Below, piece after piece: positions 1-5,559 of a stretch of 10,823 nt of DNA. Source of the stretch: an uncultured Clostridia bacterium (GTDB lineage: Bacteria; Bacillota; Clostridia; Christensenellales; Borkfalkiaceae); assembly GCA_947629725.1 (NCBI GenBank), contig CANREU010000042.1, positions 1 through 10,823 on the forward strand, in the 5' to 3' direction. Each line of letters begins with the position of its first letter. Positions within the stretch are counted from its first letter, which is position 1. Made by a program: the position numbers and the translations under genes. The notes below the pieces were generated by a model. The model was not told where the DNA came from and did not search any database. It saw nothing but the letters and a program-made list of their open reading frames with translations.

Positions 1-1
1 T

Positions 2-631
2 CTCAACACCCACGCCCCGCGCGCGATGGCGGTCGTCGACCCCATCAAACTCACCGTCGTCAACTATGAGGGGAAGGAGGAGATCGATTTCGAGATCAAC
101 CAGCTCGACCCCGCCGCGGGCACCCGCAAGGTGACCTTCGGCAAGAACCTCTACATCGAGCGCGCCGATTTCTCCCTCGACCCGCCCCCCAAGTATCACC
201 GCTTGAAGCTTGGCGGCTACGCCCGTCTCAAGGGGGCGTACATCGTGCGCGCGGATGAAGCGGTCACCGATGAAGCGGGGAACGTCGTCGAAGTGAAGTG
301 CACCTATCTTCCCGAGAGCCGTTCGGGGAACGACACGAGCGGCGTGAAGGCGAAGGGGGTTTTGCACTGGGTGAACGCGGAGACGTGCGCCGACGCCGAA
401 CTCCGCCAATACGAACACCTCCTCCGCGACGCCGACTATGCGGGGCAGGACTTTTCGGAGCGCATGAACCCTAACAGCGAGCACATCTTCTCCGCGAAGG
501 CGGAGCCCTACCTCGCCGAAAACGGGGGGAGCTACCAACTCATGCGCACGGGCTACTACCGCGCCTTCCGCGAGGGGGAGAAGCTCGTGCTCTCGGAGAT
601 CGTATCCTTGAAGGACAATTTCAACAAATAA
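2..631 (+). CDS. glnS: Glutaminyl-tRNA synthetase, C-terminal part (cut by window edge)
   Basis: This is the C-terminal beta-barrel (anticodon-binding) part of GlnRS, which charges tRNA-Gln with glutamine in the cytoplasm. The frame is open from base 2, before the first ATG at 26, and reads LNTHAPRAMAVVDPIK. That matches the conserved APRAMAV(I/V)DP(V/L)K junction of GlnRS, so the ATG at 26 is internal and the gene begins outside the window. Other family hallmarks follow: R-K-V-x-F with a Y/W-I-[DE]-R-[AE]-D-F element, ARLKGAYIVRADE, a CTY segment, KGVLHWV, and a C-terminal GYY...SEIVSLKDNF. The catalytic Rossmann domain (HIGH and KMSKS regions) lies upstream and cannot be seen. The stop is TAA at 629-631, and the next gene starts only 12 bases later behind a strong ribosome binding site, so glnS probably leads or belongs to that operon. 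GlnRS rather than GluRS is favoured by this C-terminal beta-barrel type. Confidence 0.95.
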   Translation, partial: LNTHAPRAMAVVDPIKLTVVNYEGKEEIDFEINQLDPAAGTRKVTFGKNLYIERADFSLDPPPKYHRLKLGGYARLKGAYIVRADEAVTDEAGNVVEVKCTYLPESRSGNDTSGVKAKGVLHWVNAETCADAELRQYEHLLRDADYAGQDFSERMNPNSEHIFSAKAEPYLAENGGSYQLMRTGYYRAFREGEKLVLSEIVSLKDNFNK

Positions 632-643
632 AGGAGGAGCGGG

Positions 644-1672
644 GTGGACCTTCTCGCCATTGAACTCAAAACATGGGTGATCATCGCCGTCGCGGCGGTC
701 GCCGCCGTCTGCTTTTTCTACGGCGCACTGCGGCGCTTTTCCCGCATGAGCTGGTGGGGGATCGAGACCCTCGCCGCCTTCGGGATCGCCCTCCCGTTCA
801 CCCTCATCCCCTACCCCTCGCCGCTCGTGGGGTTTCTCGCCGTCGTGGGGGCCCTTCTTGCGGGGTCCGCGGGGGTGCTCGCCGTGAGCGGCACGGTGCG
901 GAGCGCCTTCCGCCGCAGCACGAAAAAGCGGACATGGGTCACGAAAACGGCGAATGTTCTCGGCGGCGGACTGCTCGCGGTGGGGGAGGGGGTCCTCTTT
1001 CTCCTCGTGCTTTGCGGCATTGCGCTCGTGTTTACGGAGGCGTTCACGGAGGCGCCGCCCGCCCTCTTGCAGGAGGGGCTCTCCTCGCCCGTCTACAAAG
1101 CTATCGGCAAATACGCCCTCGACGTCGCCCTCGTGTTCCTTCTCGTCCTCGGCCTCAAAGGGGGCTTTAAGCTCGGCTTCGGCAGATACCTCTGGGCGGG
1201 TCTCACCCTGTTCGCGAGTTTTCTCGCCGTGTTCGGGTCTCTCCTCCTCGTCCTCAACGTGCCCTTCCTCTCGTCGTTTGCGGGAAAGATCGCGGGGCTT
1301 GCCTCGGGCGTGCCTCCCTTCTTCGCGCAGGTGGCGGGGGTGTGCGCCGCCTCCTTCCTCGTCTTTCTCGTCTTCTTTGTCCTCATCATCATCGTTACGG
1401 TGCTCGTGAGCAAGGTGTTCGCGAAGGTCAACCGCTCCCGCACCGTCAACATCCTCTCGGGGACCTTGCAGGCGGCGATCGTCTTCTTTGTCCTCGTCGC
1501 CCTGTTCATGGGGATCGGGGTCGGGCTAAACGCCCTCCTCGGCGCCGCCTCCTCGCAGGAGGCGCTCGCCCCCGCCGTGCCCTACATCGAGCGTTTCCTT
1601 GCGGCGGTGTGCCGTTCGCCCATCATCGCATTTTTCCACTACTCCAACCCTCTCGTCCCCCTTCTTCCGTGA
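644..1672 (+). CDS. Polytopic membrane protein with two CvpA-like halves
   Basis: A 342-residue integral membrane protein of unknown function with about eight hydrophobic segments (roughly residues 10-28, 38-56, 60-82, 106-131, 158-171, 182-206, 228-256, 270-296). The GTG start at 644 is chosen because AGGAGG lies at 632-637, six bases upstream. The protein looks like an internal duplication. FYGALRRFSRMSWWGIETL (25-43) resembles LGLKGGFKLGFGRYLWAGL (169-187). The basic loop and helix at 81-130 resemble 255-298. SSPVYKAIGKY (147-157) resembles RSPIIAFFHYSNP (324-336). A glycine/basic turn after a helix and a terminal SP...NP element recall CvpA-family (colicin V production) proteins, which are about half this size. 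The CvpA assignment is by eye and tentative. The stop TGA (1670-1672) directly abuts the next ATG, suggesting coupled expression with the two small genes downstream. Confidence 0.8.
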   Translation: MDLLAIELKTWVIIAVAAVAAVCFFYGALRRFSRMSWWGIETLAAFGIALPFTLIPYPSPLVGFLAVVGALLAGSAGVLAVSGTVRSAFRRSTKKRTWVTKTANVLGGGLLAVGEGVLFLLVLCGIALVFTEAFTEAPPALLQEGLSSPVYKAIGKYALDVALVFLLVLGLKGGFKLGFGRYLWAGLTLFASFLAVFGSLLLVLNVPFLSSFAGKIAGLASGVPPFFAQVAGVCAASFLVFLVFFVLIIIVTVLVSKVFAKVNRSRTVNILSGTLQAAIVFFVLVALFMGIGVGLNALLGAASSQEALAPAVPYIERFLAAVCRSPIIAFFHYSNPLVPLLP

Positions 1673-2071
1673 ATGGTTCCCGCCCCGCGCGGGAATACTG
1701 ACGGTATGGCAGAAGGTTTGGCATGCGTGCTCTTGCGGCGGCTGGAGGAGTTCGGGGAGGGGGGATTCACCCTTCTCGACGAGGAGGAGCTCCTCGCCCT
1801 CTTCCCGCCGAAGGCAAAAATAGACAAGGAGGGTGCGGAAAAACTGCTCTTTTCTCTCGCCGAGCGCAAGCTCGTCGAGGTGGAATACGCCGCGGAGGGG
1901 ACCTACTGCGTCCGCCCGCTGCCCGAGGGGAGGCTCGCCCTCGAACGGGCGGCGGAGGAGAGGCGGGAGGGGAGAAAGGCGCGGCTGTTTACGGCGCTGT
2001 TTTCGGCGCTCGGCGGCGCTGCGGGCGGCTTTTTGGGAACGGCGCTGGCAGTCGCCGTCTTTCTCTTCTGA
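1673..2071 (+). CDS. Small winged-helix-like protein with C-terminal membrane anchor (paralogue A)
   Basis: A 132-residue protein of unknown function. Residues about 13-85 look like a helix-helix-helix-strand unit (LLRRLEEF, DEEELLALFPPK, GAEKLLFSLAERKLVEVEY, then GTYCVRPLPEG), consistent with a winged helix. A charged, basic linker (about 92-104, AAEERREGRKARL) leads into one hydrophobic segment at 105-132 that runs to the C-terminus, so it is probably tail-anchored with the N-terminal domain in the cytoplasm. It is clearly related to the next gene: both have an L-F/L-PPK motif after helix 2, a wing with TY-V, a basic linker and a terminal helix. The start is uncertain. ATG 1673 follows the previous stop with no gap and would rely on coupling. 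ATG 1706 (MAEGLACVLL) lies closer to the conserved region. Neither has a clear Shine-Dalgarno sequence. DNA binding is inference only. Confidence 0.75.
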   Translation: MVPAPRGNTDGMAEGLACVLLRRLEEFGEGGFTLLDEEELLALFPPKAKIDKEGAEKLLFSLAERKLVEVEYAAEGTYCVRPLPEGRLALERAAEERREGRKARLFTALFSALGGAAGGFLGTALAVAVFLF

Positions 2072-2439
2072 TGCTGAACGAGACCCTTTCCCGCCGCGAG
2101 GAAGAGGTGATGAACGCCGTCTACACCCTCTCGGGCGGCAGAGACCGCTTCCTCGCCACCCCCGATGAAGTGCGCGCCCTCCTTCCCCCCAAATTTTCCG
2201 ATGAGAGCGCGCTCGAGCGGTGCCTTTCCGCCCTCGAGCTCGACGGCTACTTCACCCTCGTCTCCTCCGAGCGCAAGGGGGAGAAGACCTATGTCGTCCA
2301 CATGAGCGCGAAGGGCTCCTCCTTCCGCCGCGAGAGCGCACGGAGAAGGCGCGCCCTCGTCATGCGGATCGCCGCCACCGTCGCCCTCGCCGTCCTCTCC
2401 GCCCTCCTCGGCGTCGTCCTCAAAAAACTTTTCGCGTAA
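2071..2439 (+). CDS. Small winged-helix-like protein with C-terminal membrane anchor (paralogue B)
   Basis: A 122-residue protein of unknown function and a tandem paralogue of the preceding gene. Predicted order: helix 1 (SRREEEVMNAVYTL, 7-20), helix 2 (TPDEVRALLPPK, 30-41), helix 3 (SDESALERCLSALELDGYF, 43-61), a strand-turn-strand wing (TLVSSERKGEKTYVVHM, 62-78), a strongly basic linker (RRESARRRR, 86-94) and one transmembrane segment (about 97-117) ending in KKLFA. Its start overlaps the previous stop as TGATG at 2069-2073. No Shine-Dalgarno sequence precedes it, so translational coupling is likely. An in-frame ATG at 2110 with a purine-rich leader is a weaker alternative, because it would remove most of helix 1. 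The wing and the basic linker suggest a membrane-tethered nucleic-acid-binding or protein-interaction domain. No function can be assigned. Confidence 0.78.
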   Translation: MLNETLSRREEEVMNAVYTLSGGRDRFLATPDEVRALLPPKFSDESALERCLSALELDGYFTLVSSERKGEKTYVVHMSAKGSSFRRESARRRRALVMRIAATVALAVLSALLGVVLKKLFA

Positions 2440-2441
2440 GC

Positions 2442-2466
2442 GCGGAAATATCCTTGACCTTTCCGC
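2442..2466. promoter_or_regulatory. Inverted repeat spanning the uvrB -35 element
   Basis: GCGGAAA (2442-2448) and TTTCCGC (2460-2466) are a perfect 7-bp inverted repeat with an 11-base spacer. The spacer contains the TTGACC -35 element (2454-2459). It starts three bases after the stop of the upstream gene. It has no following T-run, so it is a poor intrinsic terminator. It could be an operator or a weak hairpin ending the upstream message. The repeat is seen directly; its role is inferred. Confidence 0.4.
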
Positions 2467-2482
2467 CCGTTCGTGATAGAAT
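2454..2482 (+). promoter_or_regulatory. Sigma-A type promoter of uvrB with extended -10
   Basis: TTGACC (2454-2459, five of six to TTGACA) is separated by exactly 17 bases from TAGAAT (2477-2482, five of six to TATAAT). TG at 2474-2475, one base before the -10 hexamer, forms an extended -10. Transcription should begin near 2488-2490, giving a leader of about 21 bases before the uvrB ATG at 2511. The local A/T-richness contrasts with the GC-rich genes on both sides. The -10 also sits in an imperfect dyad, GTTCG-TGATA (2469-2478) facing TATCA-TA-CGAAC (2482-2493). Confidence 0.85.
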
Positions 2483-2488
2483 ATCATA

Positions 2489-2502
2489 CGAACGTTTGTT
2501 TT
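2489..2502 (+). promoter_or_regulatory. LexA/DinR-type SOS box at the uvrB transcription start
   Basis: CGAACGTTTGTTTT matches 12 of 14 positions of the Bacillus-type SOS box CGAACRNRYGTTYC (mismatches: third base of the spacer and the last base). It covers the predicted +1 of the promoter above, a position where bound LexA would block RNA polymerase. uvrB is a known SOS gene in Bacillus (dinA), so motif, position and gene identity agree. LexA binding itself is inferred. Confidence 0.75.
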
Positions 2503-2510
2503 TATTTACG

Positions 2511-4475
2511 ATGGAACATCACGAGTTCAAACTTCATGCGCCCTTTGCGCCGACGGGGGACCAGCCCGAGGCGATCGCGCAGCTCACGCAGGGGGTGCTG
2601 GACGGCGTCCGCACGCAGGTCCTTTTGGGGGTGACGGGCAGCGGCAAGACGTTTACGATGGCGAACGTCATCCAAAACGTCGGGCGGCCCGCCCTCGTCA
2701 TCGCGCACAACAAAACGCTCGCAGCCCAGCTCTGCAACGAATTCCGCGAGTTCTTCCCCGAGAACCGCGTCGAATATTTCGTCTCCTACTACGACTACTA
2801 CCAGCCCGAGAGCTACATCCCGTCCACCGACACCTACATAGAGAAGGACATGTCGATGAACGACGAGATCGACAAGCTCCGCAACGCCGCGACCTGTTCT
2901 TTAGGCGAGCGGGACGACGTCATCGTGGTCGCCTCCGTCTCCTGTATCTACGGTTTGGGTGCGCCCGAGGAGTTCTTCCGCCTCGGCGTCTCCCTCCGCC
3001 CCGGGGACAGAATGGAGCGCAACGAGCTCCTCGCCCGCCTCGTGGACATCCAATACTCCCGCAACGACATGGATTTCAAGCGTTCCACCTTCCGCGTGCG
3101 GGGGGACGTGGTGGAAGTTTTCCCCGCCTCCAACTCCGAAGTTGCGATACGGGTCGAGTTTTTCGGCGACGAGATCGACCGTATCTGCGAGGAGGACGTC
3201 GTAACGGGCAAGCTCGTCTCGGAACTCAAGCACGCCGTCATCTTTCCCGCCTCCCACTACGCGGTGGGGAGCGAGAAGCTCGAGGCGGCGCTCGCGATGA
3301 TCGCCGAGGACCTCGAGGGGGAGGTGAAGGCGTTTGAGGACGAGGGCAAGCTCCTCGAGGCGCAGCGCCTCCGCCAGCGGACGGAGCACGACCTCGAGAT
3401 GATGCGGGAGATCGGGTATTGCTCGGGCGTGGAGAACTATTCCCGCTACTTCGACGGGCGTTCCCCCGGGCAGCCCTCCTTCACCCTCCTCGACTATTTC
3501 CCCCCCGATTTCCTCGTCTTTATCGACGAGAGCCACATGACCATCCCCCAGATCCGCGCCATGTACAACGGCGACAGGGCGAGAAAGATCAACCTCGTGG
3601 ACTACGGCTTCCGCATGAAGTCGGCGTTCGACAACCGCCCTCTCACCTTCGAGGAGTTCGACGAGCGGGTGCCCCAGCTCATCTGCGTTTCGGCGACCCC
3701 CGCCCCCTACGAGCTCGAGCAGGCGGCGGGCAACGTCGCCGAACAGCTCATCCGACCCACAGGGCTTTTGGATCCGCCCGTGGAGGTGCGCCCCACGCGG
3801 GGGCAGATCGACGACCTCCTCGGCGAGGTGAAAAAGGTCGTCGGGAGCGGGGGACGGGTGCTCGTCACCACCCTCACCAAGCGCATGGCGGAGTCCCTCA
3901 CCGACTACATGAAGGAGAGCGGCGTGAAGGTGCGCTACATGCACTCGGACATCGATACCCTCGAGCGGGTGGACATCGTGAACGGACTGCGCTCGGGGGA
4001 GTTCGACGTCCTCTGCGGGATCAACCTTTTGAGGGAGGGGTTAGACCTCCCCGAGGTGAAGCTCGTCGCCATTTTAGATGCGGACAAGGAGGGGTTTTTG
4101 CGGAGCGAAACTTCGCTCGTGCAGACGATAGGGCGCGCCGCGCGGAACGCGGAGGGGCGGGTCGTGATGTATGCGGACGAGATGACGGGCTCGATGGAGC
4201 GCGCCATCGGCGAGACGAACAGACGCCGCGCAAAACAGCAGGCATATAACGAGGCGCACGGCATCATACCGCGCACCATCGTGAAGGACGTGAAGTCCAC
4301 CCTCGCCATCACGGGCAAGGCAAAGAAGACGGCAGACGTGAAGACGAAGGATATTCCCGGGGAGATCGAAAAACTCAAGGCTCTCATGAAAGTTGCCTCG
4401 AACGCCCTCGACTTCGAGCGTGCGATCGAGATCCGCGAGGCGATCGCCGAACTCAAAAAGCGCCTGCGGAAGTAG
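2511..4475 (+). CDS. uvrB: UvrABC excinuclease subunit B
   Basis: UvrB is the DNA-loading, damage-verifying helicase-like subunit of the UvrABC nucleotide excision repair nuclease. The 654-residue length is normal. Seen in order: N-terminal GDQPEAI element; Walker A GVTGSGKT (40-47); the beta-hairpin region YYDYYQPESYIP (93-104) that inserts between DNA strands; CIYGLG (145-150); DESH Walker B (339-342); SATPAPYE (394-401); helicase motifs GINLLREGLDLPEV (503-516) and QTIGRAARN (538-546); and a C-terminal UVR domain (about 616-651) that contacts UvrC. ATG 2511 is chosen because family homology begins there; upstream in-frame sequence belongs to the preceding gene's region. There is no Shine-Dalgarno sequence in the short A/T-rich leader, which is unusual beside its neighbours. 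Regulation is probably SOS-type through the LexA-like box. No convincing intrinsic terminator follows. uvrA is not adjacent but about 1.1 kb downstream, beyond repeats and a nucleotidase gene. Confidence 0.98.
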   Translation: MEHHEFKLHAPFAPTGDQPEAIAQLTQGVLDGVRTQVLLGVTGSGKTFTMANVIQNVGRPALVIAHNKTLAAQLCNEFREFFPENRVEYFVSYYDYYQPESYIPSTDTYIEKDMSMNDEIDKLRNAATCSLGERDDVIVVASVSCIYGLGAPEEFFRLGVSLRPGDRMERNELLARLVDIQYSRNDMDFKRSTFRVRGDVVEVFPASNSEVAIRVEFFGDEIDRICEEDVVTGKLVSELKHAVIFPASHYAVGSEKLEAALAMIAEDLEGEVKAFEDEGKLLEAQRLRQRTEHDLEMMREIGYCSGVENYSRYFDGRSPGQPSFTLLDYFPPDFLVFIDESHMTIPQIRAMYNGDRARKINLVDYGFRMKSAFDNRPLTFEEFDERVPQLICVSATPAPYELEQAAGNVAEQLIRPTGLLDPPVEVRPTRGQIDDLLGEVKKVVGSGGRVLVTTLTKRMAESLTDYMKESGVKVRYMHSDIDTLERVDIVNGLRSGEFDVLCGINLLREGLDLPEVKLVAILDADKEGFLRSETSLVQTIGRAARNAEGRVVMYADEMTGSMERAIGETNRRRAKQQAYNEAHGIIPRTIVKDVKSTLAITGKAKKTADVKTKDIPGEIEKLKALMKVASNALDFERAIEIREAIAELKKRLRK

Positions 4476-4496
4476 GGGTTTTCCGCGCTCGCTTGT

Positions 4497-4561
4497 TTCA
4501 CGCGTCATTCTGACCCCCCGCGCTATTTCGGGGCTGCCACCTGCTTCACGCGTCATTCTGA
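4497..4561 (+). repeat. Direct repeat, two 17-bp copies 48 bp apart
   Basis: TTCACGCGTCATTCTGA occurs identically at 4497-4513 and 4545-4561, each followed by a C-run (CCCCCC and ACCCCC). Both end in the GTCATTCTGA terminus typical of the cluster. Between them CCCCG (4516-4520) can pair with CGGGG (4529-4533). The spacing suggests duplication of an element end or nested insertion. Confidence 0.8.
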
Positions 4562-4693
4562 ACCCCCGTGTGCTTCTTCGTTATCCGGGATCCTCCGTGG
4601 GGGTGAAGAATCCCGAGGATGAAAACACGGACTTCGTACTTCGGGATCCTTCGCACGATGGGCCGTGAGGTTCTATTCTTGCTCGGCCGGCTC

Positions 4694-4808
4694 AGGATGA
4701 CACGGTGACCCAACGCGGGTATGCCGAGCGTAACGCGGGCAGGACAGGATGACGCGGTGCCCAACGCGGGATATGCCGAGCGTAACGCGGGCAGGACAGG
4801 ATGACGCG
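4694..4808 (+). repeat. 52-bp tandem repeat, two full copies plus a partial third
   Basis: Unit 1 (4694-4745) and unit 2 (4746-4797) each begin AGGATGAC(A/G)CGGTG and end TAACGCGGGCAGGAC. They differ by one substitution and one compensating insertion/deletion pair, so both are exactly 52 bases. A partial third unit begins AGGATGACGCGG at 4798 and diverges after about 12 bases. Each unit also holds two internal AACGCGGG copies. The start of unit 1 overlaps the TCAGGATGAC terminus of the neighbouring palindromic element. Confidence 0.88.
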
Positions 4809-4837
4809 GCGATCGAGGCGTACAACCGCCCGTATCC

Positions 4838-4865
4838 GTCATCCCGAACGAAGTGAGGGATCTCG
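4838..4865. repeat. Short palindromic extragenic repeat fragment
   Basis: A 28-bp segment beginning GTCATCCCGAACGAAGTGAG and ending GGATCTCG, with internal dyad ATCCC (4841-4845) and GGGAT (4857-4861). It resembles the GTCAT(C/T)C(T/C)GA...GGATCTCG repeats common in Bacillota genomes. It lies about 95 bases before the nucleotidase start. Family membership is from memory, not search. Confidence 0.6.
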
Positions 4866-4959
4866 TCCTTTTGCAAAACGCGGGTCCTCACCCTACCTCC
4901 CGACGCGGGGTGGAGGGTATGAAGAGCAAAAAATCATATGCGAAACCATAGAGGTGTTT

Positions 4960-5559
4960 ATGAAAATAGCCGTAGATTTGGATGATACCCTGTCCGTCGT
5001 GGACCGCGTCACCCGTCCGAGCGGGTATATCGCGCGGATGGGGCTTCCCTACAAGCTCGCCGATCCCGAGGCGCACGCGCTCGCGGAGGTCTTCGACTGG
5101 GAACTCCCCGCCGTCCTCGAATTTATCCGTGCGGGCGGGGACGTCATCTTCACGGACGCGGCGGCGCGCAAGGGCGCGAAGGAGACCCTCGGGGAGCTCC
5201 GCAGGGAGGGGCACGAGATCGTCATCCTCACCGCGCGCGACAGGGACTGGTTCGCAAACCCCGAAAAGATCTCCCGCGATTGGCTCGAAAAGCGGCGCAT
5301 CCCGTATGACGGGCTCGTCGCCGAAGTCAAGGATAAGGGGGAATACTGTCTCACGCACGGCATAGCGGCGCTCGTGGACGACAGCCCCCGAACCTGTCTT
5401 GCCGCACAGGAGAAGGGGGTTCGCGCCGTCCTCTTCGCGGGGCACGGCGTCCGCCTCCCCGAGGGGAGCGAAATGCGGTACAGGGGTGCGAATTGGGCGC
5501 AGATCGCGGCGATCTTGCGCCGTATCTCGATGGAAATCGCGGAAGAAGGAAAGGCATGA
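4960..5559 (+). CDS. HAD-superfamily 5'-nucleotidase, NT5C type
   Basis: A 199-residue HAD phosphatase resembling the 5'(3')-deoxyribonucleotidase (NT5C, YqfW-like) family, which removes phosphate from (deoxy)nucleoside monophosphates in the cytoplasm. Visible motifs: MKIAVDLDDTL with nucleophile D6 and acid D8; motif II ILTAR (T91, R93); a lysine-bearing stretch EVKDKGEY (122-129); and the C-terminal acidic motif LVDDS (D140, D141). Length is normal for the family. ATG 4960 is chosen because the catalytic motif lies at the very N-terminus and AGAGG (4950-4954) is five bases upstream; extension upstream would translate repeats. Its stop overlaps the uvrA start as ATGA (5556-5559), so the two are probably co-translated. 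No clear promoter is visible in the repeat-rich DNA before it. The exact substrate cannot be told from the sequence. Confidence 0.88.
   Translation: MKIAVDLDDTLSVVDRVTRPSGYIARMGLPYKLADPEAHALAEVFDWELPAVLEFIRAGGDVIFTDAAARKGAKETLGELRREGHEIVILTARDRDWFANPEKISRDWLEKRRIPYDGLVAEVKDKGEYCLTHGIAALVDDSPRTCLAAQEKGVRAVLFAGHGVRLPEGSEMRYRGANWAQIAAILRRISMEIAEEGKA

Larger units (their letters stand above)
4476..4959. repeat. Non-coding repeat cluster between uvrB and the nucleotidase gene
   Basis: These 484 bases contain no credible gene. They are a mosaic of extragenic repeat fragments: GTCATTCTGA (4504-4513 and 4552-4561) facing TCAGGATGAC (4692-4701) as inverted termini; an inner inverted pair ATCCCGA (4610-4616) and TCGGGAT (4641-4647); ATCCTC (4590-4595) facing GAGGAT (4615-4620); a 52-bp tandem repeat; and a separate fragment at 4838-4865. 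Short open frames here, on either strand, only translate the repeats. The style resembles GTCAT(T/C)CTGAG...GGATCCTTCG repeat families scattered through many bacterial genomes, by memory and not by search. No clear terminator for uvrB or promoter for the next gene was found in it. Confidence 0.75.

Noticed and set aside
26..28. ATG 26 as the start of the first gene
   Set aside because: The frame is open upstream and conserved GlnRS residues (LN..APR) precede it, so it is an internal methionine.
2901..3944. Long open frame of 347 codons on the minus strand inside uvrB
   Set aside because: It is antisense to a fully conserved UvrB. Its composition (rich in H, E, L, V) is what GC-rich antisense frames produce, and no family is recognisable.
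4516..4533. CCCCG/CGGGG hairpin as terminator of uvrB
   Set aside because: The stem is only five pairs and no T-run follows; it lies within the repeat cluster.
4847..4860. CGAACGAAGTGAGG as a possible SOS box before the nucleotidase gene
   Set aside because: Only the left half-site matches; the GTT half is absent and the sequence is part of the repeat fragment.
4546..4891. Minus-strand frames with peptides such as DEIPHFVRDDG
   Set aside because: They translate extragenic repeats; peptides of this kind are common spurious products of such repeats and have no domain.
4871..4899. TTGCAA-N17-TACCTC as a promoter for the nucleotidase gene
   Set aside because: The -10 hexamer is too poor and the leader would run about 50 bases through GC-rich DNA. 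No convincing promoter was found.
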